From Clostridia bacterium (GTDB lineage: Bacteria > Bacillota > Clostridia > Oscillospirales > CAG-272), in the NCBI GenBank assembly GCA_017483195.1, contig JAFULR010000002.1, positions 58,597-122,596 on the forward strand: a DNA stretch of 64,000 bases, given 5' to 3'. Positions within the stretch are counted from its first letter, which is position 1; every line of letters starts with the position of its first letter. A program made the translations under genes and the position numbers. Below, piece by piece: positions 25,878 through 34,986 of this stretch. The notes beneath the pieces were generated by a model. It did no database searches and was not told the DNA's origin. It saw nothing but the letters and a program-made list of their open reading frames with translations.

Positions 25878-27653
25878 ATGAAAATTACCGATAACATTAT
25901 CTACGTTGGCGTAGATGATAAAAAGATCGATCTTTTTGAAGGTCAATATGCCGTTCCAAACGGTATGAGCTATAATTCTTACGTAATTCTTGACGAAAAA
26001 ATAGCGGTTCTTGATACCGTTGACGCAGGCTTCACACACGAATGGCTTGATAACGTGGCAAGTGTGCTTGACGGCAGATGCCCCGATTATCTTATCGTGC
26101 ATCATATGGAACCCGATCATTCCGCAAATATTGCCAACTTTTTAAAGGTATATCCAAGCGCCAAAATCGTCGCCACCGCAAAGGCATTTACAATGATGGA
26201 CAACTTCTTCGGCGGTATCGACAATGACAAAAAAATCACCGTATCAGATGGCTCTGCCCTCTCTCTCGGAAAGCATCAGCTTACGTTCATAGGCGCTCCA
26301 ATGGTGCATTGGCCCGAGGTTATGTTTACTTACGAAAGCACGGAAAAGATTCTTTTCTCAGCAGACGCGTTCGGCAAATTCGGCGCTCTCGACACGGACG
26401 AGGAATGGGATTGCGAAGCAAGACGCTACTATTTTGGAATAGTCGGAAAATACGGTGTTCAGGTTCAGGGAGCCCTCAATAAAGTAATGCCTAACGAGGT
26501 CAAAGCAATCTGTCCGCTTCACGGCCCCGTTCTCACAGGTGACCTTGATCACTATATTTCCCAGTATTATATCTGGTCATCATATCTTCCCGAGGACGAG
26601 GGAGTTGTGATCGCATACACCTCAATTTACGGAAACACCAAAAAAGCGGTAATGGCTCTTGCCGACAAATTAAGAGCAAAGGGCGCGCCAAAGGTTGTAA
26701 CCATCGACCTTGCGAGAGAGGATTGGGCTGAATCAGTTGAGGATGCCTTCAGATACTCAAAGCTCGTTTTGGCAACCACCACCTATAATTCGGATATCTT
26801 CCCATATATGCGTCAATTCATTGACCACCTCACCGAACGAGGATATAAGGGCAGAACGGTCGGTTTTATTGAAAACGGCAGCTGGGCACCCACCGCGGCT
26901 AAGATTATGAGGGGTCTTCTTGAGGACTCAAAGGATATCACCTTCCTCGAGACCACCTGCTCCATCCGATCGGCTATGAACAGTGAAAACGCATCTCAGC
27001 TTGACGCAATGGCGGACGAGCTTTGCAAGGATTATACGCCGAGCAACAAAAACGATCTGACCGCTCTCTTCAAAATAGGCTACGGCTTGTACGTTGTTAC
27101 CTGTAATGACGGCAAGAAGGACAACGGACTTATCGTAAATACCGTTGCTCAGGTAAGCGACTCTCCCAAGAGAATATCCGTCACGATAAACAAGGCAAAC
27201 TACTCGCATCACGTAATAAAGCAGAGCGGCAAGCTCAACGTCAACTGCCTTACCACCTCCGCTCCCTTCTCCGTTTTTGAAAAATTCGGATTTGCAAGCG
27301 GCAGAAGCGTTGATAAATTTGAAGGTGAGACAGTTCTCAGAAGCGAAAACGGACTCGTTTATCTCGACGAATACGTAAACTCCTACATGTCCCTTACTGT
27401 CGAGCAATACGTTGATCTCGGCTCTCACGGAATGTTCATCTGCACCATCGACGAGGCTAAGGTATTAAATAACGATGATACAATGACATATAGCTACTAC
27501 CACGCAAACGTTAAGCCCGAGCCCAAGACCGAGGGCAAAAAGGGTTACGTCTGCAAGATCTGCGGTTACGTTTACGAGGGAGATACACTTCCCGAGGATT
27601 TTGTTTGTCCTCTCTGCAAGCATCCCGCAAGCGATTTTGAACCAATTAAATAA
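25878..27653 (+). CDS. Four-module flavo-diiron protein with flavin-reductase and rubredoxin domains
   Basis: Oxygen- and/or NO-reducing enzyme that protects anaerobes, 591 residues. Modules in order: beta-lactamase-like diiron domain (1-240) with ligands H76, E78, D80, H81, H144, D163 and H215; flavodoxin (about 243-390, T-S-I-Y-G-N-T-K-K FMN loop); flavin-reductase-like split barrel (about 400-535); and rubredoxin (554-591) with C559, C562, C577 and C580. Carrying all four in one chain should let it take electrons in-house. The start follows AAAGGAG, 11 bases after the VanY gene. Confidence 0.93.
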   Translation: MKITDNIIYVGVDDKKIDLFEGQYAVPNGMSYNSYVILDEKIAVLDTVDAGFTHEWLDNVASVLDGRCPDYLIVHHMEPDHSANIANFLKVYPSAKIVATAKAFTMMDNFFGGIDNDKKITVSDGSALSLGKHQLTFIGAPMVHWPEVMFTYESTEKILFSADAFGKFGALDTDEEWDCEARRYYFGIVGKYGVQVQGALNKVMPNEVKAICPLHGPVLTGDLDHYISQYYIWSSYLPEDEGVVIAYTSIYGNTKKAVMALADKLRAKGAPKVVTIDLAREDWAESVEDAFRYSKLVLATTTYNSDIFPYMRQFIDHLTERGYKGRTVGFIENGSWAPTAAKIMRGLLEDSKDITFLETTCSIRSAMNSENASQLDAMADELCKDYTPSNKNDLTALFKIGYGLYVVTCNDGKKDNGLIVNTVAQVSDSPKRISVTINKANYSHHVIKQSGKLNVNCLTTSAPFSVFEKFGFASGRSVDKFEGETVLRSENGLVYLDEYVNSYMSLTVEQYVDLGSHGMFICTIDEAKVLNNDDTMTYSYYHANVKPEPKTEGKKGYVCKICGYVYEGDTLPEDFVCPLCKHPASDFEPIK

Positions 27654-27657
27654 AATC

Positions 27658-27690
27658 AGCAAGCAGAGATTTTTATTCTCTGCTTGCTTT
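27658..27690 (+). terminator. Terminator of mnmM operon
   Basis: Perfect 12-bp stem (27658-27669 with 27677-27688), 7-base loop, short T-tract. Confidence 0.85.
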
Positions 27691-27700
27691 TATAAAATAA

Positions 27701-27722
27701 GCCCTCCGCCAAAGCGGAGGGC
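27701..27722 (-). terminator. Terminator of Cys-rich lipoprotein operon
   Basis: A 9-bp G+C stem (27701-27709 with 27714-27722) with a 4-base loop. On the minus strand it is followed by T-T-A-T-T-T-T. Confidence 0.75.
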
Positions 27723-27741
27723 AATTTGTTTGATTATTTGA

Positions 27742-29127
27742 TTAACCTTTGATCTCACCGTCGGTGCAGTAAACTGTGTATCCGTTAAGACCTCTATCCC
27801 AGTTAGCACCCTTATTGATAGCATTCCACTCTTCAACAGTACCGTCGAAGTAGAATTCAGTAAGATTGTCGCAATGCCAGAAAGCAGCTACGTCAAACTT
27901 AGTAATGCTATTAGTAAGGTAAACCTTTTCAATGCTGTCACAATCGTAGAATGCCTGATAAGCAATGGTCGTTACCTTAACGCCATCTACTTCAGCAGGA
28001 ATTACAACGTCCTTAATATCCTTACCTTCGCCGAGAGAAACAACGATATATTCGGTTACGTAAGTACCGGAAACGTAATCCCAATAATCTCTGGTTTCAA
28101 GCTTAAGATCAGAACCGAGAGCGGGAACGTAATTGTCGATATAGTAATCACCGCAATCACAAGCATAAATTGTGTAGCCGGACTCAGTGGTTGTGGGCTC
28201 AACAACAGTTACGTTATCGTAAACGTGCTGAGAAGGAACGAGCTGTTCCTCAGCCCTGCCGCAACCGGAGCAAACGTGACGCTCAATACCGGGAGCCTGG
28301 CAGCTGGGAGAAATAGTTACTTCCCATTCTCCCCAAGTGTGACGTGCGGGAGTGTAAGCATCCGTTGTAACGTCTCCACAAACCTTACATGTATGTACTG
28401 TATAACCGGACTCTGTGCAAGTGGGCTCAACAACCTCACTCTCATACTGGTGACCGTATCCGAAATTACCCATTTCTTCAACGTTACATACTACGCAAAT
28501 ACGCTTCTTGGTTCCGGGTGTCATACAATCGCCTTCTGTCACCGTGATCCACTCAGTCCAGAAATGTGCGGATTTGCCAACGTGATTTGTGTTTATTGTA
28601 TCACCGCAAGCGGAGCACTGCTTAACTGTGTAGCCCTCACTTGTGCAAGTAGGCTCAATAACGTCCAAAACAACGTCGTAGTTATGAGCGGGAAGAATAT
28701 CCCTATCCTCATAATACATGCAATTTTCACAGAATGCTCTTTCCTTTCCGTAAGAAAGGCAAGTGGGAGCAATAATTACAACATAGTCACCAAGAACGTG
28801 ACCTGATTTAAGAGTCTTGAACTCCTCGTGGCTTTCATCATGCTCACATACGTATCTCACATAACCATCTTCCGTACAAGTAGGTTCTACGGTTTCAACT
28901 TCAATAAAGTTATGCGCTTCTGGATTTACGGGAACGAATGTATCTTCTCTAACGTAACCGCACTCTTCACAAGTGTGTATTGTATATCCCTGTTCGGAGC
29001 AAGTGGGTTTTATCACTTCATCTTTAAAGCTATGCACATGCTCGGGCTTATCCCAAGGACAAGCGGTCAACATCATCATGCCGATAAGCACTATTGCAAT
29101 AAGTAACAAAGAATAAATTCTCTTCAT
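27742..29127 (-). CDS. Lipoprotein with eight Cys-rich repeats and a leucine-rich-repeat end
   Basis: Surface lipoprotein of 461 residues with lipobox L-T-A-C (about C23). Residues 30-345 are about eight repeats of roughly 35-40 residues with the pattern V-x-P-T-C-x-x-x-G-Y-x-x-x-x-C-x-x-C-G, often followed by H-x-[YW]. Three cysteines and a histidine per repeat suggest a small metal- or disulphide-bound module. The carboxyl end (about 375-440) is one BspA-type leucine-rich repeat unit (I-P...A-F-Y-D-C...L-T-E-F-Y-F-D-G). It starts 25 bases after its paralogue. Such proteins are common on gut Clostridia; adhesion is a guess. Confidence 0.75.
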   Translation of the reverse strand: MKRIYSLLLIAIVLIGMMMLTACPWDKPEHVHSFKDEVIKPTCSEQGYTIHTCEECGYVREDTFVPVNPEAHNFIEVETVEPTCTEDGYVRYVCEHDESHEEFKTLKSGHVLGDYVVIIAPTCLSYGKERAFCENCMYYEDRDILPAHNYDVVLDVIEPTCTSEGYTVKQCSACGDTINTNHVGKSAHFWTEWITVTEGDCMTPGTKKRICVVCNVEEMGNFGYGHQYESEVVEPTCTESGYTVHTCKVCGDVTTDAYTPARHTWGEWEVTISPSCQAPGIERHVCSGCGRAEEQLVPSQHVYDNVTVVEPTTTESGYTIYACDCGDYYIDNYVPALGSDLKLETRDYWDYVSGTYVTEYIVVSLGEGKDIKDVVIPAEVDGVKVTTIAYQAFYDCDSIEKVYLTNSITKFDVAAFWHCDNLTEFYFDGTVEEWNAINKGANWDRGLNGYTVYCTDGEIKG

Positions 29128-29152
29128 AACATCCTCCTAATCAAGCAGTGCA

Positions 29153-30097
29153 TTACTGTTCTTTGGTTCTCTGAAGAACCTCGCCGCAATGCTCGCACTT
29201 GCTTTCCTCAATACCGGGGCAACCCTCAACATCGGTCCAAGTCTCGTACTTATGACCGATAGGATCTGTGTACGTAATAAGATGATTGTCTCCGCACTCC
29301 GTGCATTTCTCATATGTTTTACCGTATTCGGTGCATGTAGGCTCTTCAACTATAACCTCGTAATTGTGCTTTTCGATCGTAGCAGCATGGTAAGCATCAC
29401 AACCCTCGTTAACACAATAGTTGTGCTTAACGCCCTCTTTATCACATGTAGCGGGGGTAATTACCACCCAAACAAGCTCGCCGTTTTCATCTGTTTCATA
29501 TTTATGACCTGTCGCCTTAAGGCCGTTTGTCTTATTAGCAAACTGAACATATTCACCGGTGCAGCCTTCAACTGTGCAATGGTAGGAGATATAACCGTCC
29601 TCGTCACAAGTAGGTGCGGTAACAACGCCTTCATCCCATGTGTGTGTGGGATTAATAGTTCTTTCTTCGTAGCACTCGTCACAGTTGCTGCACTTACGAG
29701 CTTCAATTCCCGATTCGGTGCAAGTGGGTGCCTTAACAGTATGCCACATTTCCATTGAGTGTTTTTTAGCCTTACCGTTCTGGGAGGTTACTTCAAGGCC
29801 ACAAGCTGTACAAGTTTTGATAATGTATCCATCCTCTGTACAGGTGGGCTCAACCTTTAAGGTTTCTACAAGCTCAACGTGATTATCTGGATCCACCTCT
29901 GTAAAAGAGTCGCGGTAGCTATTCTCACATTCTTTACAACGATAAATCGTATAACCCCTTTCCGTACAGGTCGGCTCTATTACCTCGATCTCAAATTCAC
30001 AGGTGTGCTCTCCCGAGGGGAAAAGCTCGCACGATGCAAGGAGCATAGCGCAGACCAAGAGAGAAGCAATAAGCAATGTTGAGAAAAATCTTTTCAT
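29153..30097 (-). CDS. Lipoprotein with seven Cys-rich repeats
   Basis: A 314-residue lipoprotein, lipobox L-A-S-C (about C23), paralogue of the gene that follows it. From residue 35 to the end it is about seven repeats of the P-T-C-T-E-x-G-Y...C-x-x-C type with an intervening H-x-Y/W/M motif. Several copies have lost or shifted one cysteine (C-T-V-E-G-C, C-V-N-E-G-C). There is no carboxyl leucine-rich unit. The start follows GGAGGAAG. It is first in the operon and lies behind a structured leader RNA. Confidence 0.75.
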   Translation of the reverse strand: MKRFFSTLLIASLLVCAMLLASCELFPSGEHTCEFEIEVIEPTCTERGYTIYRCKECENSYRDSFTEVDPDNHVELVETLKVEPTCTEDGYIIKTCTACGLEVTSQNGKAKKHSMEMWHTVKAPTCTESGIEARKCSNCDECYEERTINPTHTWDEGVVTAPTCDEDGYISYHCTVEGCTGEYVQFANKTNGLKATGHKYETDENGELVWVVITPATCDKEGVKHNYCVNEGCDAYHAATIEKHNYEVIVEEPTCTEYGKTYEKCTECGDNHLITYTDPIGHKYETWTDVEGCPGIEESKCEHCGEVLQRTKEQ

Positions 30098-30136
30098 TTT
30101 TTCTTCCTCCGTAAATAATAAATTAACCTAATAAAA

Positions 30137-30231
30137 CGTGGAGCCTAAAAGCATGGAATGCACGTCTCATAATCAATGATATGCCACATCGGCACCAAAG
30201 GTCACGAGTATTTATGAGTACACTCCTCCAC
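30137..30231 (-). ncRNA. Unclassified structured 5' leader RNA
   Basis: About 95 nt between promoter and first lipoprotein. Closing stem P1 G-T-G-G-A-G/C-T-C-C-A-C (30226-30231 with 30138-30143); inner P2 C-T-C-A-T-A-A/T-T-A-T-G-A-G (30212-30218 with 30166-30172); two small hairpins, G-T-G-C-C/G-G-C-A-T and G-C-A-T/A-T-G-C. A rival G-A-G/C-T-C hairpin competes with P2, and the 3' arm of P1 could pair with the GGAG ribosome site. I could not match it to a riboswitch class I know. Confidence 0.5.
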
Positions 30232-30250
30232 TTTGTTTATATTCTTTAAC

Positions 30251-30279
30251 ATTATACCACAAAGATTTTATAAAGTAAA
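30251..30279 (-). promoter_or_regulatory. Promoter of Cys-rich lipoprotein operon
   Basis: Minus strand: -35 TTTACT (30274-30279), 17-base spacer, extended -10 TGG-TATAAT (30251-30256). Confidence 0.78.
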
Positions 30280-30333
30280 TAGATTTTTAATATTTTTTGC
30301 AGAAAAAAGAAGAAAAATATATAATAACATATA

Positions 30334-30363
30334 AAAAAAGAACCTCGCGTAAGGTTCTTTTTT
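30334..30363 (-). terminator. Terminator of the heat-shock operon
   Basis: Perfect 12-bp stem (30334-30345 with 30352-30363) just after prmA, with T6 on the minus strand. Confidence 0.85.
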
Positions 30364-30368
30364 GAAAT

Positions 30369-31328
30369 TTATTTATTCTTCATAACCGCAAGCGCGCACC
30401 AACCGTTATCGTCGATGCGTTCCACCACCTTAAGAGCGTAATCCTCAAGCTTGGAAATAACGTTCCCTGCTCTCTCCTTGATGATGCCGGAGCAAAGCAA
30501 AACGGTGTCATCCTTCATAAATTTGCCTATATCGGGAGTCATTCGAATAATAATATCCGCAACGATATTTGCGCAAATGAGATCGTATTTTCCGCCGTCA
30601 AGATCAACGGACTTAAGAAGATCGGAAACCTCGCAAGTAATATTATCCTGACCGCTTGCCGCGATGTTTTCATTAGCCACCTTAACTGCAATAGGATCGA
30701 TATCATAAGCCTTGCACTCACCTGCGCCAAGCTTTGAGGCAACTATGGCCAAAATTCCACTTCCGCAGCCAACGTCAAGCATTCTTACACCCGGCTTGGT
30801 GTACTTTTCAAGAAGCTCGATAACAAGTCGTGTTGTTTCGTGAGAGCCGGTACCAAAAGCCATACCGGGATCCATTTTAATAACGACCTCACCCTCTTTT
30901 GCCTCGTATTCCTCCCACATAGGAACGATAACCGTTCTTTTTCCAATGTGCAGGGTGGTATAATACTTCTTCCACGAATTTGCCCAGTCCTCTTCGTTAA
31001 CGCCAACTATCTCCACCTTGGGCTCAATGCCGTCAGCCTCAAGTCGCTCACGGATAAACGATATCGCCATATTGTAATTCTGATCCGCGGGCAAAAAGAG
31101 TGAAACCGACGCCACAGTTTTATCCGCGTTAAGTATGCTCTCGTCGATAAGGTCACCGTAGCAGGTCTTGAGATCTATGTCGGAATAATCCTCCACCATA
31201 AGATTGTTGTCAAGCACGCTCATAACCGCAACAGCGGTATCGAGATGCTGAAGCTTCACAGTCACCTTGATTTGTGTCCAGTCTTTAATCTCGGTCGTTT
31301 CACCGCAGATGTAATCGGGATCCGTCAT
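30369..31328 (-). CDS. prmA: Ribosomal protein L11 methyltransferase
   Basis: SAM-dependent enzyme that trimethylates L11. At 319 residues it is a usual length. The amino substrate-recognition domain ends near residue 110. The methyltransferase domain has M-D-P-G-M-A-F-G-T-G-S-H-E-T-T (about 151-165), L-D-V-G-C-G-S-G-I-L-A-I and the N-I-V-A-D-I motif. It follows dnaJ by 12 bases, the standard dnaK-dnaJ-prmA order in Firmicutes, and is the last gene of the operon. Confidence 0.96.
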   Translation of the reverse strand: MTDPDYICGETTEIKDWTQIKVTVKLQHLDTAVAVMSVLDNNLMVEDYSDIDLKTCYGDLIDESILNADKTVASVSLFLPADQNYNMAISFIRERLEADGIEPKVEIVGVNEEDWANSWKKYYTTLHIGKRTVIVPMWEEYEAKEGEVVIKMDPGMAFGTGSHETTRLVIELLEKYTKPGVRMLDVGCGSGILAIVASKLGAGECKAYDIDPIAVKVANENIAASGQDNITCEVSDLLKSVDLDGGKYDLICANIVADIIIRMTPDIGKFMKDDTVLLCSGIIKERAGNVISKLEDYALKVVERIDDNGWCALAVMKNK

Positions 31329-31340
31329 AAATATCTCCTA

Positions 31341-32483
31341 TCAATTAAATAAGTTCTTAAAAAAGCTTGTTTTCTTCTTGTAATTACTCTCGCCGCAGGA
31401 CTCGGCAAAAGCGCGCATATGCTCCTTCTGCTTGCCGGAAAGTCCCTTAGGTATCTCAACCACCGTGGTAAATATCAAGTCGCCGCGCCTGCTTGGATAA
31501 TTGGGATTTTGAATACCCTTTCCGCGAAGCGTGAACTGAGTTCCCGGTTGAGTTCCTTCGGGAATATCGTATTTTTGCTCACCCTCAAGCGTGGGAATAT
31601 CTATCTCCGCTCCAAGAGTAGCCTCCGCAACGGTCACAGGAACGTCACAGTAAACGTTATATCCCTCACGTCTGAATATCTTGTGCGGTTTGATTGTGAC
31701 CTGAATAATAAGATCTCCCGCAGGGCCGCCGTTTCTTCCGTCCGAGCCCTGACCGCGAAGCGCTATTCTCTCACCCTCGTTAATGCCTGCCGGAATATTA
31801 ACGGAAAGCTTCTTGGTAATGCGCACGTAACCCGTTCCGCGACAGTTCGAGCAGGGGTTCTTGATTATCTTACCCGTTCCGCGGCAGGAGTCACAGGTAA
31901 CGGTGGTCTGGAACTGCATACCGCCCATTCTCTGCATAACGCGTTTTTGTCCCGTTCCGCGACAAGCCGAGCAGGTCTCCGCCTGAGTTCCCTTTTCAGC
32001 TCCTGAGCCGTGACACTCATCGCATTTTTGTATTCTGTTGTACGAGATATCCTTCTTTACTCCAAACACCGCCTCCTCAAAGGTAAGCGTCACGCGTACG
32101 CCGATATCCTCGCCGCGTTGAGGTGCGTTTCTTCTGTTAGACGAACCGCCGCCAAAGCCAAAATCGCCAAATCCACCTCCGAAGAAGCTGCCGAATATGT
32201 CACCAATATCGCCGAAATCTCCAAAGCCCGCGCCGTATCCTCCGCCCGCGCTCTGATCGAACGCCGCGTGGCCGAACTGATCGTATTTAGCCTTCTTGTC
32301 GGGGTCGGAAAGCACGCTGTAAGCCTCGTTGACCTCCTTGAATTTCTGCTCCGCCTCTGCATTGCCGGGATTCATATCGGGATGATATTTTTTGGCTAAG
32401 CTCCTGTATGCCTTTTTTATCGATGCCTCGTCCGCTCCCTTATCGAGCCCGAGGACCTCGTAATAATCTCTCTTGTCTGCCAT
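31341..32483 (-). CDS. dnaJ: Chaperone DnaJ
   Basis: Hsp40 co-chaperone that stimulates DnaK ATPase and holds unfolded chains. The 380-residue protein has a J domain (1-70) with H-P-D, a G/F-rich linker (about 75-115), four zinc repeats of the C-x-x-C-x-G-x-G type (C-D-E-C, C-S-A-C, C-D-S-C, C-S-N-C) and carboxyl substrate domains. It is type I, with every expected element present. It lies 70 bases after dnaK. Confidence 0.98.
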   Translation of the reverse strand: MADKRDYYEVLGLDKGADEASIKKAYRSLAKKYHPDMNPGNAEAEQKFKEVNEAYSVLSDPDKKAKYDQFGHAAFDQSAGGGYGAGFGDFGDIGDIFGSFFGGGFGDFGFGGGSSNRRNAPQRGEDIGVRVTLTFEEAVFGVKKDISYNRIQKCDECHGSGAEKGTQAETCSACRGTGQKRVMQRMGGMQFQTTVTCDSCRGTGKIIKNPCSNCRGTGYVRITKKLSVNIPAGINEGERIALRGQGSDGRNGGPAGDLIIQVTIKPHKIFRREGYNVYCDVPVTVAEATLGAEIDIPTLEGEQKYDIPEGTQPGTQFTLRGKGIQNPNYPSRRGDLIFTTVVEIPKGLSGKQKEHMRAFAESCGESNYKKKTSFFKNLFN

Positions 32484-32553
32484 TTTGCTCTCTCTTCAAT
32501 AAACGGACGTAGGAAAGAGCAAAATTTGCCCTTTCCTGCCCAAAATTAGTTAA

Positions 32554-34389
32554 TTACTGATTTGTCTTATCTTCAAATCCGGCATCGTAGTATGTGCCGT
32601 TGTCAGCGCCGCCCTGCGCACCGCCAAAGCCTGCGTTGGGATCGCCCTGCTGAGCTCCGCTCTGCTTGTAAAGCTTTTCGGATACTGCATAGAATGCCTT
32701 TTCAAGTGCTTCAGTATCTCTCTTGATAGCCTCGGTATCGTTTGTCTTAACGGTCTCCTTAAGCTTTTCAATTCCTGCCTTAACATCCGCAAGATCGCTC
32801 TCAGGAAGCTTGTCGCCGATTTCGGCAAGAGTCTTTTCACTCTGGAAGATGACAGTATCAGCGTGGTTCTTTACGTCAACCGCTTCCTTCTGCTTCTTGT
32901 CCTCCTCAGCAAATCTCTCCGCATCGCGAACTGCTCTGTCGATATCCTCCTTACTCATATTTGTAGAGGATGTGATAGTGATATGTGTTTCCTTACCCGT
33001 TCCCTTATCGCAAGCAGTTACGTTAACGATACCGTTAGCGTCGATATCGAAGGTAACCTCGATCTGAGGAACGCCTCTGGGAGCTGCGGGGATACCGTCA
33101 AGATGGAATCTACCGAGAGTTGTATTGCCGGAAGCCATCTCGCGCTCACCCTGAAGAACGTGGATCTCAACCGAGGTCTGACCGTCAGCCGCGGTGGAGT
33201 AGATCTGGCTCTTCTTTACGGGAATAGTTGTATTTCTGTCGATAATTCTGTTGAATACACCGCCAAGTGTCTCGATACCGAGAGAAAGGGGTGTAACGTC
33301 GAGAAGGAGAAGATCCTTAACGTCGCCGCCGAGAACGCCTGCCTGGATAGCCGCGCCGACAGCTACGCACTCGTCGGGGTTGATGCCCTTAAAGGGATCC
33401 TTGCCGATAAGCTTCTTAACCGCCTCCTGAACCGCGGGGATTCTCGTAGAACCACCAACAAGAAGAACCTTGTCGATCTGGCTTACGGAGAGACCTGCGT
33501 CAGCAAGAGCCTTCTTCGTGGGAATGATAGTTCTGTCTATAAGATCGCTTGTAATTCTGTCAAATTCAGCTCTTGTAAGAGTTGCGTCAAAGTGGAGAGG
33601 GCCTGCAGCGGTAGCAGTAATGAAAGGAAGATTGATATTTGTGCTTGTCATACCGGAAAGCTCAATCTTTGCCTTTTCAGCCGCTTCCTTAAGTCTCTGC
33701 ATAACCATCTTGTCGCTTCTGAGGTCAACGCCGTTCTCTGCCTGGAACTTCTTAACCATCCAGTCGATAAGTCTCTGGTCGAAGTCATCACCGCCGAGCA
33801 TAGTGTCACCGTTTGTAGCAAGAACCTCGAAAACACCGTCGGAGATCTCAAGGATGGATACGTCGAACGTACCGCCGCCAAGGTCGAATACCATAACCTT
33901 CTGGTCTTTCTCCTTATCGATACCGTATGCAAGAGCAGCAGCCGTGGGCTCGTTGATGATTCTCTTTACCTCAAGGCCTGCGATCTTACCTGCATCCTTA
34001 GTAGCCTGACGCTGTGCGTCGGAGAAGTATGCGGGAACGGTGATGACTGCCTCTGTTACGGGAGCTCCGAGATATGCCTCGGCATCTGCCTTAAGCTTCT
34101 GAAGAATCATAGCGGAGATCTCCTGAGGAGTGTATACCTTACCGTCGATATTTACCTTGTAATCGGTGCCCATGTGGCGCTTAATACTCATAACTGTCTT
34201 GTCGGGGTTGGTGATAGCCTGACGCTTTGCAACCTGACCGATGATTCTCTCGCCCGTCTTTGTGAATGCAACGACGGAGGGTGTGGTTCTTGCTCCCTCG
34301 GGATTGGGGATAACAACGGGCTCGCCGCCCTCAAATACTGCCACACAAGAGTTTGTTGTACCTAAATCAATTCCAATAATTTTTCCCAT
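32554..34389 (-). CDS. dnaK: Chaperone DnaK (Hsp70)
   Basis: ATP-driven chaperone of 611 residues. The ATPase domain begins [10 protein letters not shown] and has D-L-G-G-G-T-F-D; the linker [11 protein letters not shown] and substrate domain follow, with a Gly-rich tail. It lacks the loop typical of the Gram-negative nucleotide domain, as expected in Firmicutes. It lies between grpE and dnaJ under the CIRCE operator. Confidence 0.99.
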   Translation of the reverse strand: MGKIIGIDLGTTNSCVAVFEGGEPVVIPNPEGARTTPSVVAFTKTGERIIGQVAKRQAITNPDKTVMSIKRHMGTDYKVNIDGKVYTPQEISAMILQKLKADAEAYLGAPVTEAVITVPAYFSDAQRQATKDAGKIAGLEVKRIINEPTAAALAYGIDKEKDQKVMVFDLGGGTFDVSILEISDGVFEVLATNGDTMLGGDDFDQRLIDWMVKKFQAENGVDLRSDKMVMQRLKEAAEKAKIELSGMTSTNINLPFITATAAGPLHFDATLTRAEFDRITSDLIDRTIIPTKKALADAGLSVSQIDKVLLVGGSTRIPAVQEAVKKLIGKDPFKGINPDECVAVGAAIQAGVLGGDVKDLLLLDVTPLSLGIETLGGVFNRIIDRNTTIPVKKSQIYSTAADGQTSVEIHVLQGEREMASGNTTLGRFHLDGIPAAPRGVPQIEVTFDIDANGIVNVTACDKGTGKETHITITSSTNMSKEDIDRAVRDAERFAEEDKKQKEAVDVKNHADTVIFQSEKTLAEIGDKLPESDLADVKAGIEKLKETVKTNDTEAIKRDTEALEKAFYAVSEKLYKQSGAQQGDPNAGFGGAQGGADNGTYYDAGFEDKTNQ

Positions 34390-34431
34390 AATAAAATTCC
34401 TCCAATATTAAATAAAATAAGTTTTACAAAA

Positions 34432-34986
34432 TTAATTTGCGACCTTAACCATCGCGTATCTGATTACCTTGTCGCCGCAGGTATAGCCCTTCTGCAATAC
34501 CTCAACGACCTCGTTCTCACCGTATGCCTCATCCTCGATGTGCATTACCGCGTAGTGAACGTTGGGGTCAAAGGTTTTTCCGAGTGCCTCTATCTCCTTA
34601 ACGTCCATTTTCGCAAAGCTCTCGTTAAAGCTCTTAAGGATAAGATTCATACCTTCAAGCACCTTATCCGCCTCGGTAAAGGCTGTTGCTCTCTCCATAT
34701 TGTCAAGAATAGGGAGAATATTTTTGACCGTATCACTCTTTGCGTCGAAATATATGCCTTCCCTTTCCTTCGCGCTTCTGCGACGGAAATTATCGTATTC
34801 CGCGTAAAGACGGAGATATTTGTCGTTAAGCTCGGCGATCTCCTTCTCCTTTGCCAAAACTGCTTCCATAAGCTCCGCTATCTCAGCATCGGATTTTTTT
34901 GCCTTCTTCTTTTCTTTTTTTATACCGTCCTCGGCTTTTTCTGCCGTTTCTTCCACTGTCTCGGGATTTTTAATCTCTTCCTGCAC
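34432..34986 (-). CDS. grpE: Nucleotide exchange factor GrpE
   Basis: Releases ADP from DnaK. The 184-residue protein has a long charged coiled coil (about 20-95) after an acidic, disordered start, then the beta-wing domain (F-D-P-N-V-H-Y-A-V-M, V-x-x-V-L-Q-K-G-Y-T, R-Y-A-M-V-K-V). It overlaps the hrcA stop by 17 bases, so it is coupled to hrcA. Confidence 0.97.
   Translation of the reverse strand: MQEEIKNPETVEETAEKAEDGIKKEKKKAKKSDAEIAELMEAVLAKEKEIAELNDKYLRLYAEYDNFRRRSAKEREGIYFDAKSDTVKNILPILDNMERATAFTEADKVLEGMNLILKSFNESFAKMDVKEIEALGKTFDPNVHYAVMHIEDEAYGENEVVEVLQKGYTCGDKVIRYAMVKVAN

Noticed and set aside
27874..28806. A 310-codon plus-strand frame opposite the Cys-rich lipoprotein.
   Set aside because: It arises from the repeat structure of the lipoprotein read backwards; no start signals.
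27742..30097. Regular repeats that might suggest a CRISPR array.
   Set aside because: The repeats are protein-coding, imperfect at DNA level and about 110-120 bases apart. They encode Cys-rich protein modules and no cas gene is present.
32863..34365. A 500-codon open frame on the plus strand opposite dnaK.
   Set aside because: It is antisense to the highly biased dnaK codons, a well-known artefact. It has no ribosome site, and its Cys/Ser-rich translation resembles no protein.
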